Of a DNA stretch of 64,000 nucleotides, positions 51,892-60,797 are shown in pieces. Location of the stretch: assembly GCA_005883305.1 (NCBI GenBank), contig VBAC01000002.1, positions 62,001 through 126,000 on the forward strand. Direction: 5' to 3'. Every line of letters begins with the position of its first letter. Position 1 is the first letter of the stretch. The translations under genes were made by a program, and so were the position numbers. Below the pieces are notes generated by a model. It was not told the DNA's origin and ran no database searches. It was given only the letters and a program-made list of their open reading frames with translations. The stretch is from Alphaproteobacteria bacterium. Its GTDB lineage: Bacteria > Pseudomonadota > Alphaproteobacteria > Sphingomonadales > Sphingomonadaceae.

Positions 51892-53697
51892 CTATTGCAG
51901 AGGCGCGCATTGCGCGTCGAGCCAGGCCCTCGCTTCCCCCTCCAGCTGCGGGCCGACCACGCGCAGCACCTCGGCGTGATAATCGTCCACCCAGCGCCGT
52001 TCGTCGCCGCTGAGCATCGCCGGCTCGATCAAATTGCGGTCGATCGGGGCGAAGGTCAGCGTTTCGAAGCCGAGCAGCTTCTTCTCGCCCTCGAAGCCGC
52101 CTTCCGGCTCTTTGGCCACGACCAGAACGAGGTTCTCGATGCGGATTCCGTATGCGCCGGTCTTGTAATAGCCGGGCTCGTTGGAAAGGATCATTCCCGC
52201 CCGGATCGGCTCGTCGCCGCCGGCCTGGGCGCTGCCCGCGGGCGAGATTCGCTGCGGGCCTTCGTGGACCGACAGGAAGCTGCCGACGCCGTGGCCGGTG
52301 CCGTGGGCGTAATCGACTCCCGCGCGCCAGAGATACTGGCGGGCGAAGCTGTCGAGCTGGCTGCCGCGCGTTCCGTCGGGGAAGAGCGCTCGCGCGACCG
52401 CGATATGGCCCTGGAGAACCCGGGTGAAGCGGTCCTTCATCTCGGCCGTCGGCGTGCCGATCACGACGGTTCGGGTCACGTCGGTCGTGCCGTCCGGATA
52501 TTGGCCGCCCGAATCGACCAGATAGATCGAATCCATCTCCAGCGGCCGGTTGGTCGCCTCGGTGACCCGGTAATGGACGATGGCCCCGTTCGGCCCCGCG
52601 CCGGAGATGGTATCGAAGCTCAAGTCCCTGAGGTCGCCGCCCTGCTGGCGGAAGTCGTGGAGCTTCGCGGCCGCCGAAAGCTCGTCGACGACGCCCTTCG
52701 GCGCTTCGATCGAAAGCCAGTGCAAGAAACGCGACAGCGCCGCGCCGTCGCGCGTCTGGGCCGCGTGGTGGCCGGCGATCTCGGTCTCGTTCTTGATCGC
52801 CTTGGGCAGGATCGAGGGATCGCGCTTCGAGACGATCTTCGCCCCGGCCTCCTCCAGCGCCTCGAAGATCGCGGCGACCGAGCGCTCGGGATCGACGGCC
52901 ACGGTCTTGCCGGCGAGCCTCTTCAGCATCGGCTCGAAATCGCTCCGCTCGTGCACCCGGACGCCGTTGCCGAGATGCTGGCGAACGTCGTCGCCGAGCT
53001 TTTCCGAGGCGACGAACAGGTCGGCCGTGCCGTCGTCGTTGACCAGGGCGAAGGACAAGGCGACCGGGGTATGATCGACGTCCTTGCCGCGCACGTTGAA
53101 CGTCCAGGCGATCGAATCCAGAGCGGCGAGGACGGCGGCGTCCGCCTTCTGCTCCTTCAGCCAATCGGCCATTTCCTGCCGCTTCGCCGCCGAATTCTTG
53201 CCGGCATGGGAATCCGGATGGACGATGAGGCGCGCCGGCGAGGGCTCGGGCTGGTCGTTCCAGACCGCGTCGATCGGGTTCTTGCGCACCGCGACCAGCT
53301 CAGCGCCGGTATCGGCAAGCGCCTCGCGCGCCTTCTTCACCCAATCCTTGGTGTGAAGCCAGGGATCGTAGCCGATCCGCCCGCCCTGCGGCGCGTGCGC
53401 CTTCAGCCAATCGGCGATGCTGGTTTCGGGCACGGACTGGTAGGACCAGTGAGCGCCGTCGACCTGGTCGCGGACCTGAAGCGTGTAGCGCCCGTCGGTG
53501 AAGATCGCCGCCTCCTCCGGCAGGACCACGGCCGAGCCGGCCGAGCCCTGGAAGCCTGTCAGCCAGGCGAGGCGCTGGGCGTAGCTGCCGACATATTCGC
53601 TCATATGCTCGTCGGTCAGCGGGACGACGAAGCCGTCGAGCCGGTCGGCCTTCAATTGCTCGCGCAAGGCGGCGAGGCGGGATTCATAGCTGGACAT
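51892..53697 (-). CDS. Aminopeptidase P family protein (M24B)
   Basis: 601-residue metallopeptidase that removes N-terminal residues preceding proline. Two N-terminal creatinase-like domains (FVVPLTDEHMSEYVGSYAQRLAWLTGFQGSAGSAVVLPE and the following) precede the pita-bread catalytic domain with metal ligands: Asp-Asp in YLVDSGGQYPDGTTDVTRTV, His in YAHGTGHGVGSFLSVHEGPQRIS, Glu in GMILSNEPGYYKTGAYGIRIENLVLV, and a last Glu in FETLTFAPIDRNLIEP. The C-terminal DUF-type tail is complete. The three-domain form is the usual length. No signal peptide, so cytosolic. Confidence 0.94.
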   Translation of the reverse strand: MSSYESRLAALREQLKADRLDGFVVPLTDEHMSEYVGSYAQRLAWLTGFQGSAGSAVVLPEEAAIFTDGRYTLQVRDQVDGAHWSYQSVPETSIADWLKAHAPQGGRIGYDPWLHTKDWVKKAREALADTGAELVAVRKNPIDAVWNDQPEPSPARLIVHPDSHAGKNSAAKRQEMADWLKEQKADAAVLAALDSIAWTFNVRGKDVDHTPVALSFALVNDDGTADLFVASEKLGDDVRQHLGNGVRVHERSDFEPMLKRLAGKTVAVDPERSVAAIFEALEEAGAKIVSKRDPSILPKAIKNETEIAGHHAAQTRDGAALSRFLHWLSIEAPKGVVDELSAAAKLHDFRQQGGDLRDLSFDTISGAGPNGAIVHYRVTEATNRPLEMDSIYLVDSGGQYPDGTTDVTRTVVIGTPTAEMKDRFTRVLQGHIAVARALFPDGTRGSQLDSFARQYLWRAGVDYAHGTGHGVGSFLSVHEGPQRISPAGSAQAGGDEPIRAGMILSNEPGYYKTGAYGIRIENLVLVVAKEPEGGFEGEKKLLGFETLTFAPIDRNLIEPAMLSGDERRWVDDYHAEVLRVVGPQLEGEARAWLDAQCAPLQ

Positions 53698-53758
53698 GGG
53701 GCGCCTCTAAGCTTGGCTGCGGACGCCAGCAAGATGGCGGGCCCGCGGCGAACATGAA

Positions 53759-53791
53759 CGGAAGTTTCCGAAGTTTCCGCTTCCATGGAAG
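53759..53791. promoter_or_regulatory. Cluster of short dyads upstream of the M24 peptidase
   Basis: CGGAAGTTTCCG (53759-53770) is a 5-bp dyad around GT, GAAGTTTCCG is repeated right after it, and CTTCCATGGAAG (53780-53791) is a perfect 12-base palindrome. The tight grouping suggests a protein site. No regulator is identified. Confidence 0.35.
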
Positions 53792-53935
53792 AGAAAAAGC
53801 GGAGCCTTCCGAGGCCGATTTCGCCCGCGGAAGGCGGAAACAAGAGGCGGCGGCGAATCGGGCATCGGACATGCGCCGATTATGGCATGAATGCGGGGGT
53901 GTAGGAAAATGCAGAGGGGGGTCTGCACGATGCCG

Positions 53936-54180
53936 TTCCCCGGCGAAGGCCGGGGCCCAGGAGCCGAAGGCTTTGGGTCCACGTCCCTTGAACCCGGCTC
54001 GCGCCGGCCTGGACCCCGGCCTTCGCCGGGGAACGAGGCAGCCCGACCGTTCCGCTCTCCCCCAGGTGAATGCGCGCCGAGTTCGGGCGCGGCCGGTCCC
54101 CGGCCCAGGAGCCGAAGGCTTTCGGCCCGCGCCGTATCGAGCCCGGCTGGCGCCGGCCTGGGCCCCGGCCTTCGCCGGGG
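53936..54180. repeat. Family A-like element and a second, left-truncated copy
   Basis: Copy one spans 53936-54034 between GTTCCCCGGCGAAGG and CCTTCGCCGGGGAAC. Copy two (about 54095-54180) repeats the interior (CCCAGGAGCCGAAGGCTTT, then CCGGCTGGCGCCGGCCTGG) 148 bases on, with the left arm lost. The arms are the CCCGGCGAAGG type of family A with one more C/G. It is the only element in a divergent gap. Confidence 0.82.
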
Positions 54181-54265
54181 AGCGCAACACGATCGCTGTC
54201 CGGCGCATTTGCCTCTGGACGCCCCGCCGCGTTCCTGCTTTCCCGCGGCGGGAGGGGGATCACCG

Positions 54266-56410
54266 ATGCGCCTTATCGCCGTCTGCCTGATGTTGATCGC
54301 CGCGCCGCTCGCCGCGCAAAGCCACGCGCCAAGGGATGATATGACCAGGACGAACACGCTTCCGCCGCCGCCGATCGCCGAGCAGCGCCCCTATAGCTAC
54401 GAGCGGCACGGAATCCGCGTCGAGGATCCGTATCACTGGCTCAAGGACGAATCCTATCCGGTCGTCGACGATCCGGACGTCCTCGCTTACCTGCGCGCCG
54501 AGAATTCCTATTTCGAGGCGGCGATGGCGCCGCACCGGCCGCTGATCGACACGCTCGTTCGCGAGATGCGCGGACGGATTCCCGAGGACGACAGCTCGGT
54601 GCCGCAGCGCGACGGCGACTGGCTCTACTGGTGGGCCTTCCGGCCCAGCGCGCAATACCGCACCTGGCATCGCCGGCCTGTCGCCGGCGGCGCCGAGCAG
54701 GTGGTGTTCGACGAGGTCGCGGAAGCCGCGGGCAAGCAATATTTCCGCCTCGGCGCCCTCTCGGTCAGCCCCGACGGGCGCTACGCCGCGACTTTGGTCG
54801 ACGACAACGGCTCCGAGCGCTTCCGCTTGAGCATCCGCGAGATCGCCACCGGCCGCGACGTCGAGACGGTCAGCGAGGTCGGCATCGGCCAGCCGGTCTG
54901 GACCGCCGACAGCCGCGCCCTCGTCTTCACCGAGGTCAACGACCAGTGGCGATCCTACCGCGCGCGCCTCCACCGGCTCGGCACTCCCGCGTCGCAAGAC
55001 CGGACGCTCTATGAGGAGACGCAGAACGTCGCCTTCACCGTGGACGTCGGCCGGACGCAGGACCGGCGCTACATCCTCATTTCCACCGGGGAGAACAGCT
55101 CGAACGAGGTGCGCTTCGTCCCCGCCGACAATCCCGAGGCGCCGCCGGTGCTGATCGCGGCGCGCCGGCCGCTGATCCAATATTCGGTCGATTCCAGCCA
55201 CGACAAGCTGTGGATCCTGACCAACGACGACCATGTGAACTTCCGAATCGCCGAGGCCGATCCGGGGAATCCGGGCGAATGGCGGACGGTGATCGCGGGC
55301 TCCGACCGAGTCTATCTGCGTGGCCTCACAGCGTTCCGCGACCATCTCGTGGTCAGCGAGCGGGTCGACGGCCTCGATCAGGTTCGCCTGCGCGGCTATG
55401 ACGGGAGCGAGCGGCGCATTCCCTTCACGGAGGCCGCCTACAGCGCCGGCCTCTCCGGCAATCCGGAATATGCGCCGAGCGCCTATCGCCTGTCCTACAG
55501 CTCGATGGTCACGCCGCCGACCGTCTACGACTATCATCCGGCCCAGAACCGGCTGGAGACGCTGAAGGTCCAGGCGATCCCTTCGGGCTACGATCCCAGC
55601 CAGTACGTCACCGAGCGTATCATGGTCCCGTCGCGCGACGGCCGGCGCATCCCGGTCTCGATCGTCTATCGCCGCGGCTTCGAGCGGAACGGCGAGGGCC
55701 GTCTCTTCCTCTATTCCTACGGCTCCTACGGCTATGCCACTCCGCCCTCCTTCAGCGCCAACCGGATCAGCCTGCTCGACCGCGGCTACGCCTATGCCAT
55801 CGCCCATATCCGCGGCGGCGACGAGCTCGGCTACGACTGGTATTTGCAGGGCAAGCTCGACCGGCGGACCAACACGTTCAACGATTTCGTCGACGCCGCC
55901 CGGGGCCTGATCGCGGAGCGCTACACGCGGGCCGGGCGGATCGCCATCGCGGGGCGTTCGGCCGGGGGCGAGCTGATGGGCGCGGTGGTCAATTCCAATC
56001 CCGGATTGTGGGGGGCTGTGATCGCCGACGTGCCCTTCGTCGACGTTCTCAACACGATGCAGGACGAAAGCCTTCCGCTGACCCCGGGCGAGTGGAACGA
56101 ATGGGGCAATCCGATCGCCGACGCGGGCGTGTTCCGCTACATGCAGAGCTACAGCCCCTACGACAACGTGCGGCCCCAGGCCTATCCGCCGATGCTCATC
56201 TCGGGCGGGCTCAACGATCCGCGCGTGACCTATTGGGAGCCGGCCAAATGGGCGGCGCGCCTGAGGGCCATGCGCACCGACGACAATCTCCAGCTGCTCA
56301 AGATCAACATGGGCGCGGGCCATGGCGGGCGCACCGGGCGCTGGACCGCGCTCGAGGAGACGGCAGAGGAATATGCCTTTATGCTGACTCAGATGGGCTC
56401 GGGGGAGTGA
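54266..56410 (+). CDS. S9 family peptidase (oligopeptidase B-like)
   Basis: 714-residue prolyl-oligopeptidase-family serine peptidase. A signal peptide (MRLIAVCLMLIAAPLAAQS) suggests periplasmic location, unusual for cytosolic oligopeptidase B. The beta-propeller comprises residues about 80-450 (FRLGALSVSPDGRYAATLVDDNGSERF). The alpha/beta-hydrolase domain follows: YSYGSYGYATPPSFSANRISLLDRGYAYAIAHIRGGDELGYDWYLQGKL, catalytic Ser in RIAIAGRSAGGELMGAVVN, Asp in MLISGGLNDPRVTYWEPAKW, His in MGAGHGGRTGR. GGGAGGGGG is close upstream of the ATG at 54266. Overlaps nothing; one base from the thioesterase start. Confidence 0.93.
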   Translation: MRLIAVCLMLIAAPLAAQSHAPRDDMTRTNTLPPPPIAEQRPYSYERHGIRVEDPYHWLKDESYPVVDDPDVLAYLRAENSYFEAAMAPHRPLIDTLVREMRGRIPEDDSSVPQRDGDWLYWWAFRPSAQYRTWHRRPVAGGAEQVVFDEVAEAAGKQYFRLGALSVSPDGRYAATLVDDNGSERFRLSIREIATGRDVETVSEVGIGQPVWTADSRALVFTEVNDQWRSYRARLHRLGTPASQDRTLYEETQNVAFTVDVGRTQDRRYILISTGENSSNEVRFVPADNPEAPPVLIAARRPLIQYSVDSSHDKLWILTNDDHVNFRIAEADPGNPGEWRTVIAGSDRVYLRGLTAFRDHLVVSERVDGLDQVRLRGYDGSERRIPFTEAAYSAGLSGNPEYAPSAYRLSYSSMVTPPTVYDYHPAQNRLETLKVQAIPSGYDPSQYVTERIMVPSRDGRRIPVSIVYRRGFERNGEGRLFLYSYGSYGYATPPSFSANRISLLDRGYAYAIAHIRGGDELGYDWYLQGKLDRRTNTFNDFVDAARGLIAERYTRAGRIAIAGRSAGGELMGAVVNSNPGLWGAVIADVPFVDVLNTMQDESLPLTPGEWNEWGNPIADAGVFRYMQSYSPYDNVRPQAYPPMLISGGLNDPRVTYWEPAKWAARLRAMRTDDNLQLLKINMGAGHGGRTGRWTALEETAEEYAFMLTQMGSGE

Positions 56411-56411
56411 G

Positions 56412-56807
56412 GTGACTCCGTTCGAGCTTCGGATCACCGCGGGGCAAGCGGACATCGACGAGCTCGGCCACGTCAACAATGCCGCCTGGGTGCGCTGGAT
56501 CCAGGACGTGGCGACCGCCCATTGGCGGGCGGTGTCGGACCCGGCCCATGTCGAGGCCTATGTCTGGGTCGTGATCCGGCACGAGATCGATTATCTCCGC
56601 GCCGTGCTTCCCGGCGAGACGGTGACGGCGCGCACCTGGGTGGGCGAAGCGCCGAAGGGCGCGCGCTTCGACCGGCACGTCGAATTCGTCGGGGAGGACG
56701 GCAAGCCGCGGGTGCGCGCGCGGACGACCTGGGCGATGCTCGACAGGGCGACCGGGCGTCCGTTGAGGGTGCCGGGCGAGGTGGCGGCGCCGTTCCTGGG
56801 AGCATGA
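56412..56807 (+). CDS. Acyl-CoA thioesterase, hotdog fold
   Basis: 131 residues of the 4-hydroxybenzoyl-CoA thioesterase type. DELGHVNNAAWVRWIQDVATAHW has the catalytic-Asp motif (H-V-N-N preceded by D/E), followed by WVVIRHEIDYLRAVLPGETVTARTWVGEA and RARTTWAMLDRATGRPLRVP. Substrate unknown. Starts with GTG one base after the peptidase stop; AGTGAGG is within the coupling region, so it is translated with it. Confidence 0.88.
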   Translation: MTPFELRITAGQADIDELGHVNNAAWVRWIQDVATAHWRAVSDPAHVEAYVWVVIRHEIDYLRAVLPGETVTARTWVGEAPKGARFDRHVEFVGEDGKPRVRARTTWAMLDRATGRPLRVPGEVAAPFLGA

Positions 56808-56862
56808 TCGGCCATGCTGCGGAGCCGGGCAGTCAAAGGCGATCATGCGAGAAATTTCAGAG

Positions 56863-56972
56863 TCATCCCGGCGAAGGCCGGGACCCATGAACGCGGTGTT
56901 CGGTGAAAAGACCTAGGTTTGCGCTTCTCCTGGATCCAAGGTGTTCATGGGTCCCGGCCTTCGCCGGGATGA
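56863..56972. repeat. Inverted-repeat element, family A copy 2
   Basis: TCATCCCGGCGAAGGCCGGG (left) and CCCGGCCTTCGCCGGGATGA (right) are perfect arms with ACCCATGAAC and GTTCATGGGT next inside. Similarity to copy 1 (7091) continues past the right end into ATTCCCACTCCAAAGGGGAAC. It fills the convergent gap before the hydrolase gene and has an uninterrupted left arm. Confidence 0.88.
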
Positions 56973-57021
56973 CTCATTGGGATTCCCACTCCAAAGGGGA
57001 ACTTCCAATCGAGGCCGTTCC

Positions 57022-57672
57022 TCAGCTGAAATCGCGGACCGCGGCGACGATCCCGGGATAGGCCTTTGCGCTGACGGCGAAGCCCATGTGGCTGCAGTCC
57101 AGCTCGAGCTCGGCGTCCCGCTGTTCGGGCGTGCCGCGCGCTCCCGCCGGGGCGACGATTCCGTCGCGGCGGGACCAGATGGCGAGAGTCGGCACCGGCG
57201 GCTTCGTCTCCGGGTCCTTGTCGATCGGCGGGCGGTTGACCGGATGGCCGGCCACCCATTCGTAGAGCCGCCAGACATTGTTGTTCCTGCGCCGGTCGCC
57301 GGAGAAAGGCGAGCCGAGCGTGATCACCTTCTCGACCAGCTCCGGCCGCTCCTGGGCGACGACCCGGGCGTAGATTCCTCCGAGGCTCCAGCCGACCAGG
57401 ATCACCTTTCGGCCTTCGCCGAACCGCTCGACCCCCTCCGCGATGCGATCGACGATGGTCTCGGTCACCCCGCGGTTGAGCCCCATTCCCCATCCCGTGA
57501 CCCTGAAGCCCGCCTGCCCAAGCGCGCGCTGGAGCCCGAGCGTCGTCCGGTCGGCGGCGAGGAAGCCGGGGATCACCATCACCCTCGGCCCATCGGCGGG
57601 GCCGCGCTCGCCCAGCGCCCCGAAGGCGCGGTACATCCGCGCGGCGAGCGCCGCCGCCTCGCGCATACGCAT
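57022..57672 (-). CDS. Alpha/beta hydrolase
   Basis: 216 residues. The nucleophile elbow is ILVGWSLGGIYARVV (Ser), the Asp likely in LAIWSRRDGIVAP, and the His in LDCSHMGFAVSAKAYP. VMVIPGFLAADRTTLGLQRALGQAGFRVTGWGMGLN precedes it, a pattern like lipase/PGAP1-type hydrolases. Substrate unknown. It lies 31 bases downstream of serS on the same strand, so it is probably cotranscribed with it. Confidence 0.88.
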   Translation of the reverse strand: MRMREAAALAARMYRAFGALGERGPADGPRVMVIPGFLAADRTTLGLQRALGQAGFRVTGWGMGLNRGVTETIVDRIAEGVERFGEGRKVILVGWSLGGIYARVVAQERPELVEKVITLGSPFSGDRRRNNNVWRLYEWVAGHPVNRPPIDKDPETKPPVPTLAIWSRRDGIVAPAGARGTPEQRDAELELDCSHMGFAVSAKAYPGIVAAVRDFS

Positions 57673-57703
57673 CCAGCCGGGAGGCGCCTTGTCGTCGCGG
57701 CGC

Positions 57704-58963
57704 CTAGAGATAATCGCCGCCCATCAGCGCCCTCAGCGGCTCGGGCAGCTTGACCCGGCCGTCGGCTTTCTGGTGGTTCTCGAGCAGGGGGACGAGGATC
57801 CGCGGGGAGGCGAGCGCGGTGTTGTTGAGCGTGTGGCAGAAGCGGACCTTGCGCTCCTCGTCGCGCCAGCGAAGGTTGGCGCGGCGCGCCTGCCAGTCGT
57901 GAAGCGTCGAGCAGCTGTGGGTCTCGCGATACTTGCCCAAAGAGGGCACCCAGCTCTCGATGTCGTTCATCCGGAACTTGCCGTTGCCCATGTCCCCGGT
58001 CGAGGCCTCGATCACCTGGTAGGGGATTTCGAGCGCCTTCAGCATGCCCTCGGCATTGGCGAGCAGGCGCTGGTGCCAGCGCGCGCTCTCCTCCGCGTCG
58101 TCGCGGCAGATGATATATTGCTCCAGCTTGTAGAATTGGTGGACCCGAAGCAGGCCGCGAACGTCGCGGCCGGCGCTCCCCGCCTCGCGGCGGAAGCAGG
58201 GGGAATAGCCGGCGTAGAGGATCGGAAGCTTGTCCGCCTCGATCACCTCGCCGCTGTGCAGGGAGGTGAGCGCGATCTCCCCCGTTCCGGCGAGATAGAG
58301 ATCGTCGGCGGGCATGTGATAGGCTTCTTCCTCGTGCCCCGGGAAATGGCCGGTGGCGACGAAGGCCTGCGGCCGGGCCAGCGCGGGGACGGTCATCAGG
58401 GTGAAGCCGTCCGCGGCGAGGCGCTGCTGGGCCCAGAGCATCAGCGCCTGCTCGAGCATCGCGAGGCGCCCCTTGAGGCAATAGGTGCGCGATCCCGCCA
58501 CCTGGGTGATCCGCGCGAGATCGGCCCAGTCGTTCTTTTCGATCAGGGCGACATGGTCGAGCGGCTCGAAATCGAAGGCGGGGATCGTCCCCTCCTGGCG
58601 GACGACGATGTTGAAGCTCTCGTCGGGCCCGACCGGGGCGCCCTCCCAGGGGATGTTGGGCACGCGCAGCAGCAAGGCGTCGAGCGCGGCCTGCTTCTCG
58701 CCGAGCGCGCCTTCGATTTCCGCTATTTCCGCGCCGATCGCCTTGGCCTTGGCGCCGAGCGCGGGGCGCTCCTCGGGCGCGGCGCTCTTGAAGCCGTCGC
58801 TGATCGCGTTGCGCTCGGCCCTGAGGGTGTCGGCCCGGGTCTTCAGCGTGCGCACCTCGCCGTCGAGCGCGAGCAGCGTATCGAGGTCGAGCGCAACGTT
58901 CTTGTCGGCGATCGCCCTGGCGACCACGGCCGGATTCTCGCGAATGTAATGAAGGCTGAGCAT
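57704..58963 (-). CDS. serS: Serine-tRNA ligase
   Basis: Charges tRNA-Ser with serine. 419 residues. The N-terminal helical arm (LDLDTLLALDGEVRTLKTRADTLRAERNAISDGFKSA) contacts tRNA. Class II motifs: motif 1 around LTSLHSGEVIEADKLPILYAGYSPCFRREAGSAGRDVRGLLRVHQFYKLEQ (motif 2), and NTALASPRILVPLLENHQ (motif 3). TGTGEIALTSLH is the serine pocket. All expected parts are present. Confidence 0.96.
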   Translation of the reverse strand: MLSLHYIRENPAVVARAIADKNVALDLDTLLALDGEVRTLKTRADTLRAERNAISDGFKSAAPEERPALGAKAKAIGAEIAEIEGALGEKQAALDALLLRVPNIPWEGAPVGPDESFNIVVRQEGTIPAFDFEPLDHVALIEKNDWADLARITQVAGSRTYCLKGRLAMLEQALMLWAQQRLAADGFTLMTVPALARPQAFVATGHFPGHEEEAYHMPADDLYLAGTGEIALTSLHSGEVIEADKLPILYAGYSPCFRREAGSAGRDVRGLLRVHQFYKLEQYIICRDDAEESARWHQRLLANAEGMLKALEIPYQVIEASTGDMGNGKFRMNDIESWVPSLGKYRETHSCSTLHDWQARRANLRWRDEERKVRFCHTLNNTALASPRILVPLLENHQKADGRVKLPEPLRALMGGDYL

Positions 58964-59129
58964 GGTGGCCTAATGCCGGGGCGACGCTCCCTCTGTCAAA
59001 GGCGGATTCCGCAGTGCATGGGGAACCGATCCCGGGGCGAATTCGCTTTAACGACCTAATTTATGCTAAGATCGCCGCGCACCGACCGAAATGGGGGGAA
59101 CGCGAGACTATCGTTAGCGAGGGTGGGGC

Positions 59130-60647
59130 ATGAACGATCTGTCGAACGGGGCGGGAAAGAGGCAAGCCGAGACGGCGCTGAGCCTCGACGCCTTCTACAG
59201 GGCGCTGTTCGGCCATCCCAATTTCCTGGTCTACGTCATCCGGGTGCTGCCCGACGGCTCGTTCCTGTTCGAGGACGCCAATCAGCCCGTCGCCGAGCTC
59301 GCCAACCGGCCGCTCGACGAGGTGATCGGAGCGCGCCCGGGCGATTGCCTGGTGCCGGAGATCGCCGAATGCCTCGAGGCGAACCTCGCCCTTTGCGTCG
59401 AGACCGGCGAGCCGCGGGTGTACGAGCGGAGCATCGACATGCCGGACGGCCGGCTGTCGTGGAAGACCAACCTTCTCCCGGCGAGCGAGGGCGGCGGCCC
59501 CCTGCGCCATGTCGTCGGGGTGACCCGAGACGTCACGTTCGAGCGCACTCTCGCGGGAATCGCGGACAACAGCCAGGCGCTGATCCGGAGCCTCGGCGAC
59601 GCCACCTCCAACGTCATCTACTTGTTCGACCTCAAGAGCCGGGGAATCCGCTTCTCGACCGGCCAACACAACATGCCGCTCGGCTACGATCCGGCGGAAA
59701 TCGCCGAAATGGGCGACCAGATGATCCCGCGGCTGATTCATCCCGACGACGTGGCGACGGTCCAGGAGCATGTCGCCGGCCTGGCCAACCTGCCTGACGG
59801 CGAGATCGCGACGGTCGGCTACCGCGTGCTCCACCGCAACGGGCGCTACCGCCATCATTTGAGCCGAAACATCGTCTTCAGCCGCGACTCCGCCGGCGAC
59901 GCCGAGCTGGTGCTCGGAGTGGCCGAGGACAGCACCGACCAGGACCGGATGGAGGAGGAGGTCCGCGCGCTTTCCGAGCGGCTGCTCACCCTGCAGATCG
60001 AGGAGCGGCGGCGGATCGCCCAGGAATTGCACGATAGCACCGCCCAGCATTTGACGGCCGCCGGCCTGGCGCTTGCACGCCTGGTGGTCAACCTGCCCGA
60101 AATGGACCCGGGTAGCGAGCAAGCCGCGCAGCTCGGCCAGGCGCGCGCGGACATCGAGGCTTCGCTGCATGAGGCCAAGCAGGAGATCCGGGTCCTTTCC
60201 TACCTCCTCCACCCGCCGGTGATCGAAAGCCACGGGCTGAGGGAGGCCGTTCGGAATTTCGCTTTGGGCTTCGGCGACCGGGCCGGCCTCGAGGTCGAGG
60301 TCCGCATCGGCGAGGGGACGGAGCTGATCGACGACGACGTCTCGATCGCCCTGTTCCGGGTCTGTCAGGAGGCGCTCGCCAACGTTCACCGTCACGCGCG
60401 CGCGACCCAGGTAACCGTCGCGCTGGAGATCGAACAATCGACCATCAGCCTCTGCGTGCGCGACAATGGCATCGGCTTCGACCAGTCGACGCTGAGCGCC
60501 GCCGCCCAGTCCGGAATCGGCCTGGCAGGCATGCGCGAGCGAATGACCCGCCTGGGCGGCTCGGTCCAGATAGGCGGGAGCGGCCGAGGCACCAGCCTTA
60601 CCGCCACGGTTCCCCGTCCCGCCCAGATACGGCCCTCCGCGAGCTAG
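59130..60647 (+). CDS. Two-PAS sensor histidine kinase, HisKA_3 (NarX/LuxR type)
   Basis: 505 residues, no transmembrane helix seen, so a cytosolic sensor. Two PAS domains: about 20-145 (FLVYVIRVLPDGSFLFEDANQPVAELANRPLDEVIGARPGD) and 160-270 (IPRLIHPDDVATVQEHVAG, RVLHRNGRYRHHLSRNIVFSRD, a PAS-PAC pattern). The HisKA_3 dimerisation domain has the phospho-acceptor His in EERRRIAQELHDSTAQHLTAAGL. The ATPase domain has N box FRVCQEALANVHRHA, CVRDNGIGFD and GIGLAGMRERM. It should act with a LuxR-type response regulator, none present here. Its place before PQQ genes suggests it may control them. Confidence 0.93.
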   Translation: MNDLSNGAGKRQAETALSLDAFYRALFGHPNFLVYVIRVLPDGSFLFEDANQPVAELANRPLDEVIGARPGDCLVPEIAECLEANLALCVETGEPRVYERSIDMPDGRLSWKTNLLPASEGGGPLRHVVGVTRDVTFERTLAGIADNSQALIRSLGDATSNVIYLFDLKSRGIRFSTGQHNMPLGYDPAEIAEMGDQMIPRLIHPDDVATVQEHVAGLANLPDGEIATVGYRVLHRNGRYRHHLSRNIVFSRDSAGDAELVLGVAEDSTDQDRMEEEVRALSERLLTLQIEERRRIAQELHDSTAQHLTAAGLALARLVVNLPEMDPGSEQAAQLGQARADIEASLHEAKQEIRVLSYLLHPPVIESHGLREAVRNFALGFGDRAGLEVEVRIGEGTELIDDDVSIALFRVCQEALANVHRHARATQVTVALEIEQSTISLCVRDNGIGFDQSTLSAAAQSGIGLAGMRERMTRLGGSVQIGGSGRGTSLTATVPRPAQIRPSAS

Positions 60648-60797
60648 CTGAAGGGGACGCGAAGCGAATGGCGCTGAATCCGCCGTGGTCGCTCGATCTC
60701 GATCCGGGGTTCGTTTCCTCATTCCCGCCTCATATCGACCCTCCGTGCCGAGCCGCTTGACCCGGAACCGGCCCTTTCGGGTATCGTTCGGTTCGTG

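Larger units (their letters stand above)
53698..54265. other. Divergent gap before the S9 peptidase gene
   Basis: 568 bases without a gene I can support; open frames across it are basic, Pro/Gly-rich and come from the repeats. Contents: a cluster of short dyads at 53759-53791 and two copies of a family A-like element at 53936-54180. The promoters of the two flanking genes must lie here. Confidence 0.65.

Noticed and set aside
60757-60786. Promoter TTGACC ... TATCGT before the propeller gene
   Set aside because: Spacer is 19 bases and the -10 match is weak, so it does not stand out in this composition.
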